Source: Eubacteriales Family XIII. Incertae Sedis bacterium (lineage in GTDB: Bacteria; Bacillota; Clostridia; Peptostreptococcales; Anaerovoracaceae). Taken from it: a stretch of DNA of 6,388 bases. Position numbers and translations under genes: made by a program. The notes beneath the pieces were generated by a model. It was given only the letters and a program-made list of their open reading frames with translations. It was not told the DNA's origin and ran no database searches. The stretch is taken from contig JAITEX010000135.1 of NCBI GenBank assembly GCA_031281765.1, forward strand, positions 1 through 6,388, read 5' to 3'. This document shows positions 6,351-6,388 of this stretch, piece by piece. The first letter of the stretch is position 1; every line of letters begins with the position of its first letter.

Positions 6351-6379
6351 ATTATATCCGAAAATTCCGAAAATGTCGA
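6351..6379 (-). promoter_or_regulatory. Sigma70-type promoter for the antiporter/amidohydrolase operon
   Basis: On the minus strand, TCGACA (complement of 6374-6379; five of six matches to TTGACA) and a perfect TATAAT (complement of 6351-6356) are separated by exactly 17 bp. Transcription would begin near 6344, giving a leader of about 73 bases before the antiporter ATG at 6271. The spacer is nearly filled by a tandem 9-bp repeat, which may be an operator. Confidence 0.8.
6357..6374. repeat. Two tandem 9-bp repeats inside the promoter spacer
   Basis: TCCGAAAAT occurs twice back to back on the plus strand (6357-6365 and 6366-6374) with no mismatch. The pair covers the whole spacer between the -10 and -35 elements and one base of the -35. 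A protein bound here would block RNA polymerase, so it is a candidate repressor site, although direct repeats this short can arise by chance slippage. Confidence 0.75.
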
Positions 6380-6388
6380 ACACGGGTG

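Overview
The window looks like ordinary chromosomal DNA from an anaerobic, fermentative bacterium. Coding DNA is GC-rich and the gaps between genes are AT-rich, with strong Shine-Dalgarno sequences (AGGAGG types). The gene families (a propionate/acetate-type CoA-transferase, an iron-sulfur flavoenzyme of the 2,4-dienoyl-CoA/enoate reductase type, a YtcJ-type amidohydrolase and an NhaC-type carrier) fit an amino-acid or organic-acid fermenter, for example in the Bacillota (Clostridia or Negativicutes) or Synergistota. This placement is inference; no phylogenetic marker is present.

Layout. Positions 1-132 (+) hold the last 43 codons of a family I CoA-transferase. Its stop overlaps by one base the start of a complete 648-residue FMN/4Fe-4S/FAD reductase (132-2078, +), so the two are probably translationally coupled. 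A 329-bp gap follows (2079-2407). It holds a four-unit AT-rich repeat with a 10-bp period, an intrinsic terminator, a GC-rich inverted repeat of unknown role, and an extended -10 promoter. That promoter serves a single gene for an AIM24/TIGR00266-family protein (2408-3112, +). A strong, probably bidirectional terminator (3147-3177) separates it from two convergent minus-strand genes: a YtcJ-like amidohydrolase (3187-4830) and, upstream of it in transcription order, an NhaC-family ion/solute antiporter (4904-6271). A good sigma70-type promoter (6351-6379, minus) lies before the antiporter gene. Its 17-bp spacer is made almost entirely of two perfect tandem 9-bp repeats.

How the genes may work together. 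The CoA-transferase/reductase pair could activate an unsaturated acid as its CoA thioester and reduce it, or reduce the acid and handle the product thioester, as an electron sink. The antiporter/amidohydrolase pair could import and hydrolyse an amide-type substrate. Neither substrate can be read from the sequence. No mobile element, CRISPR array, RNA gene or clearly novel system was found. The most unusual items are the reductase's active-site and cysteine-motif variants and two small non-coding repeat structures.
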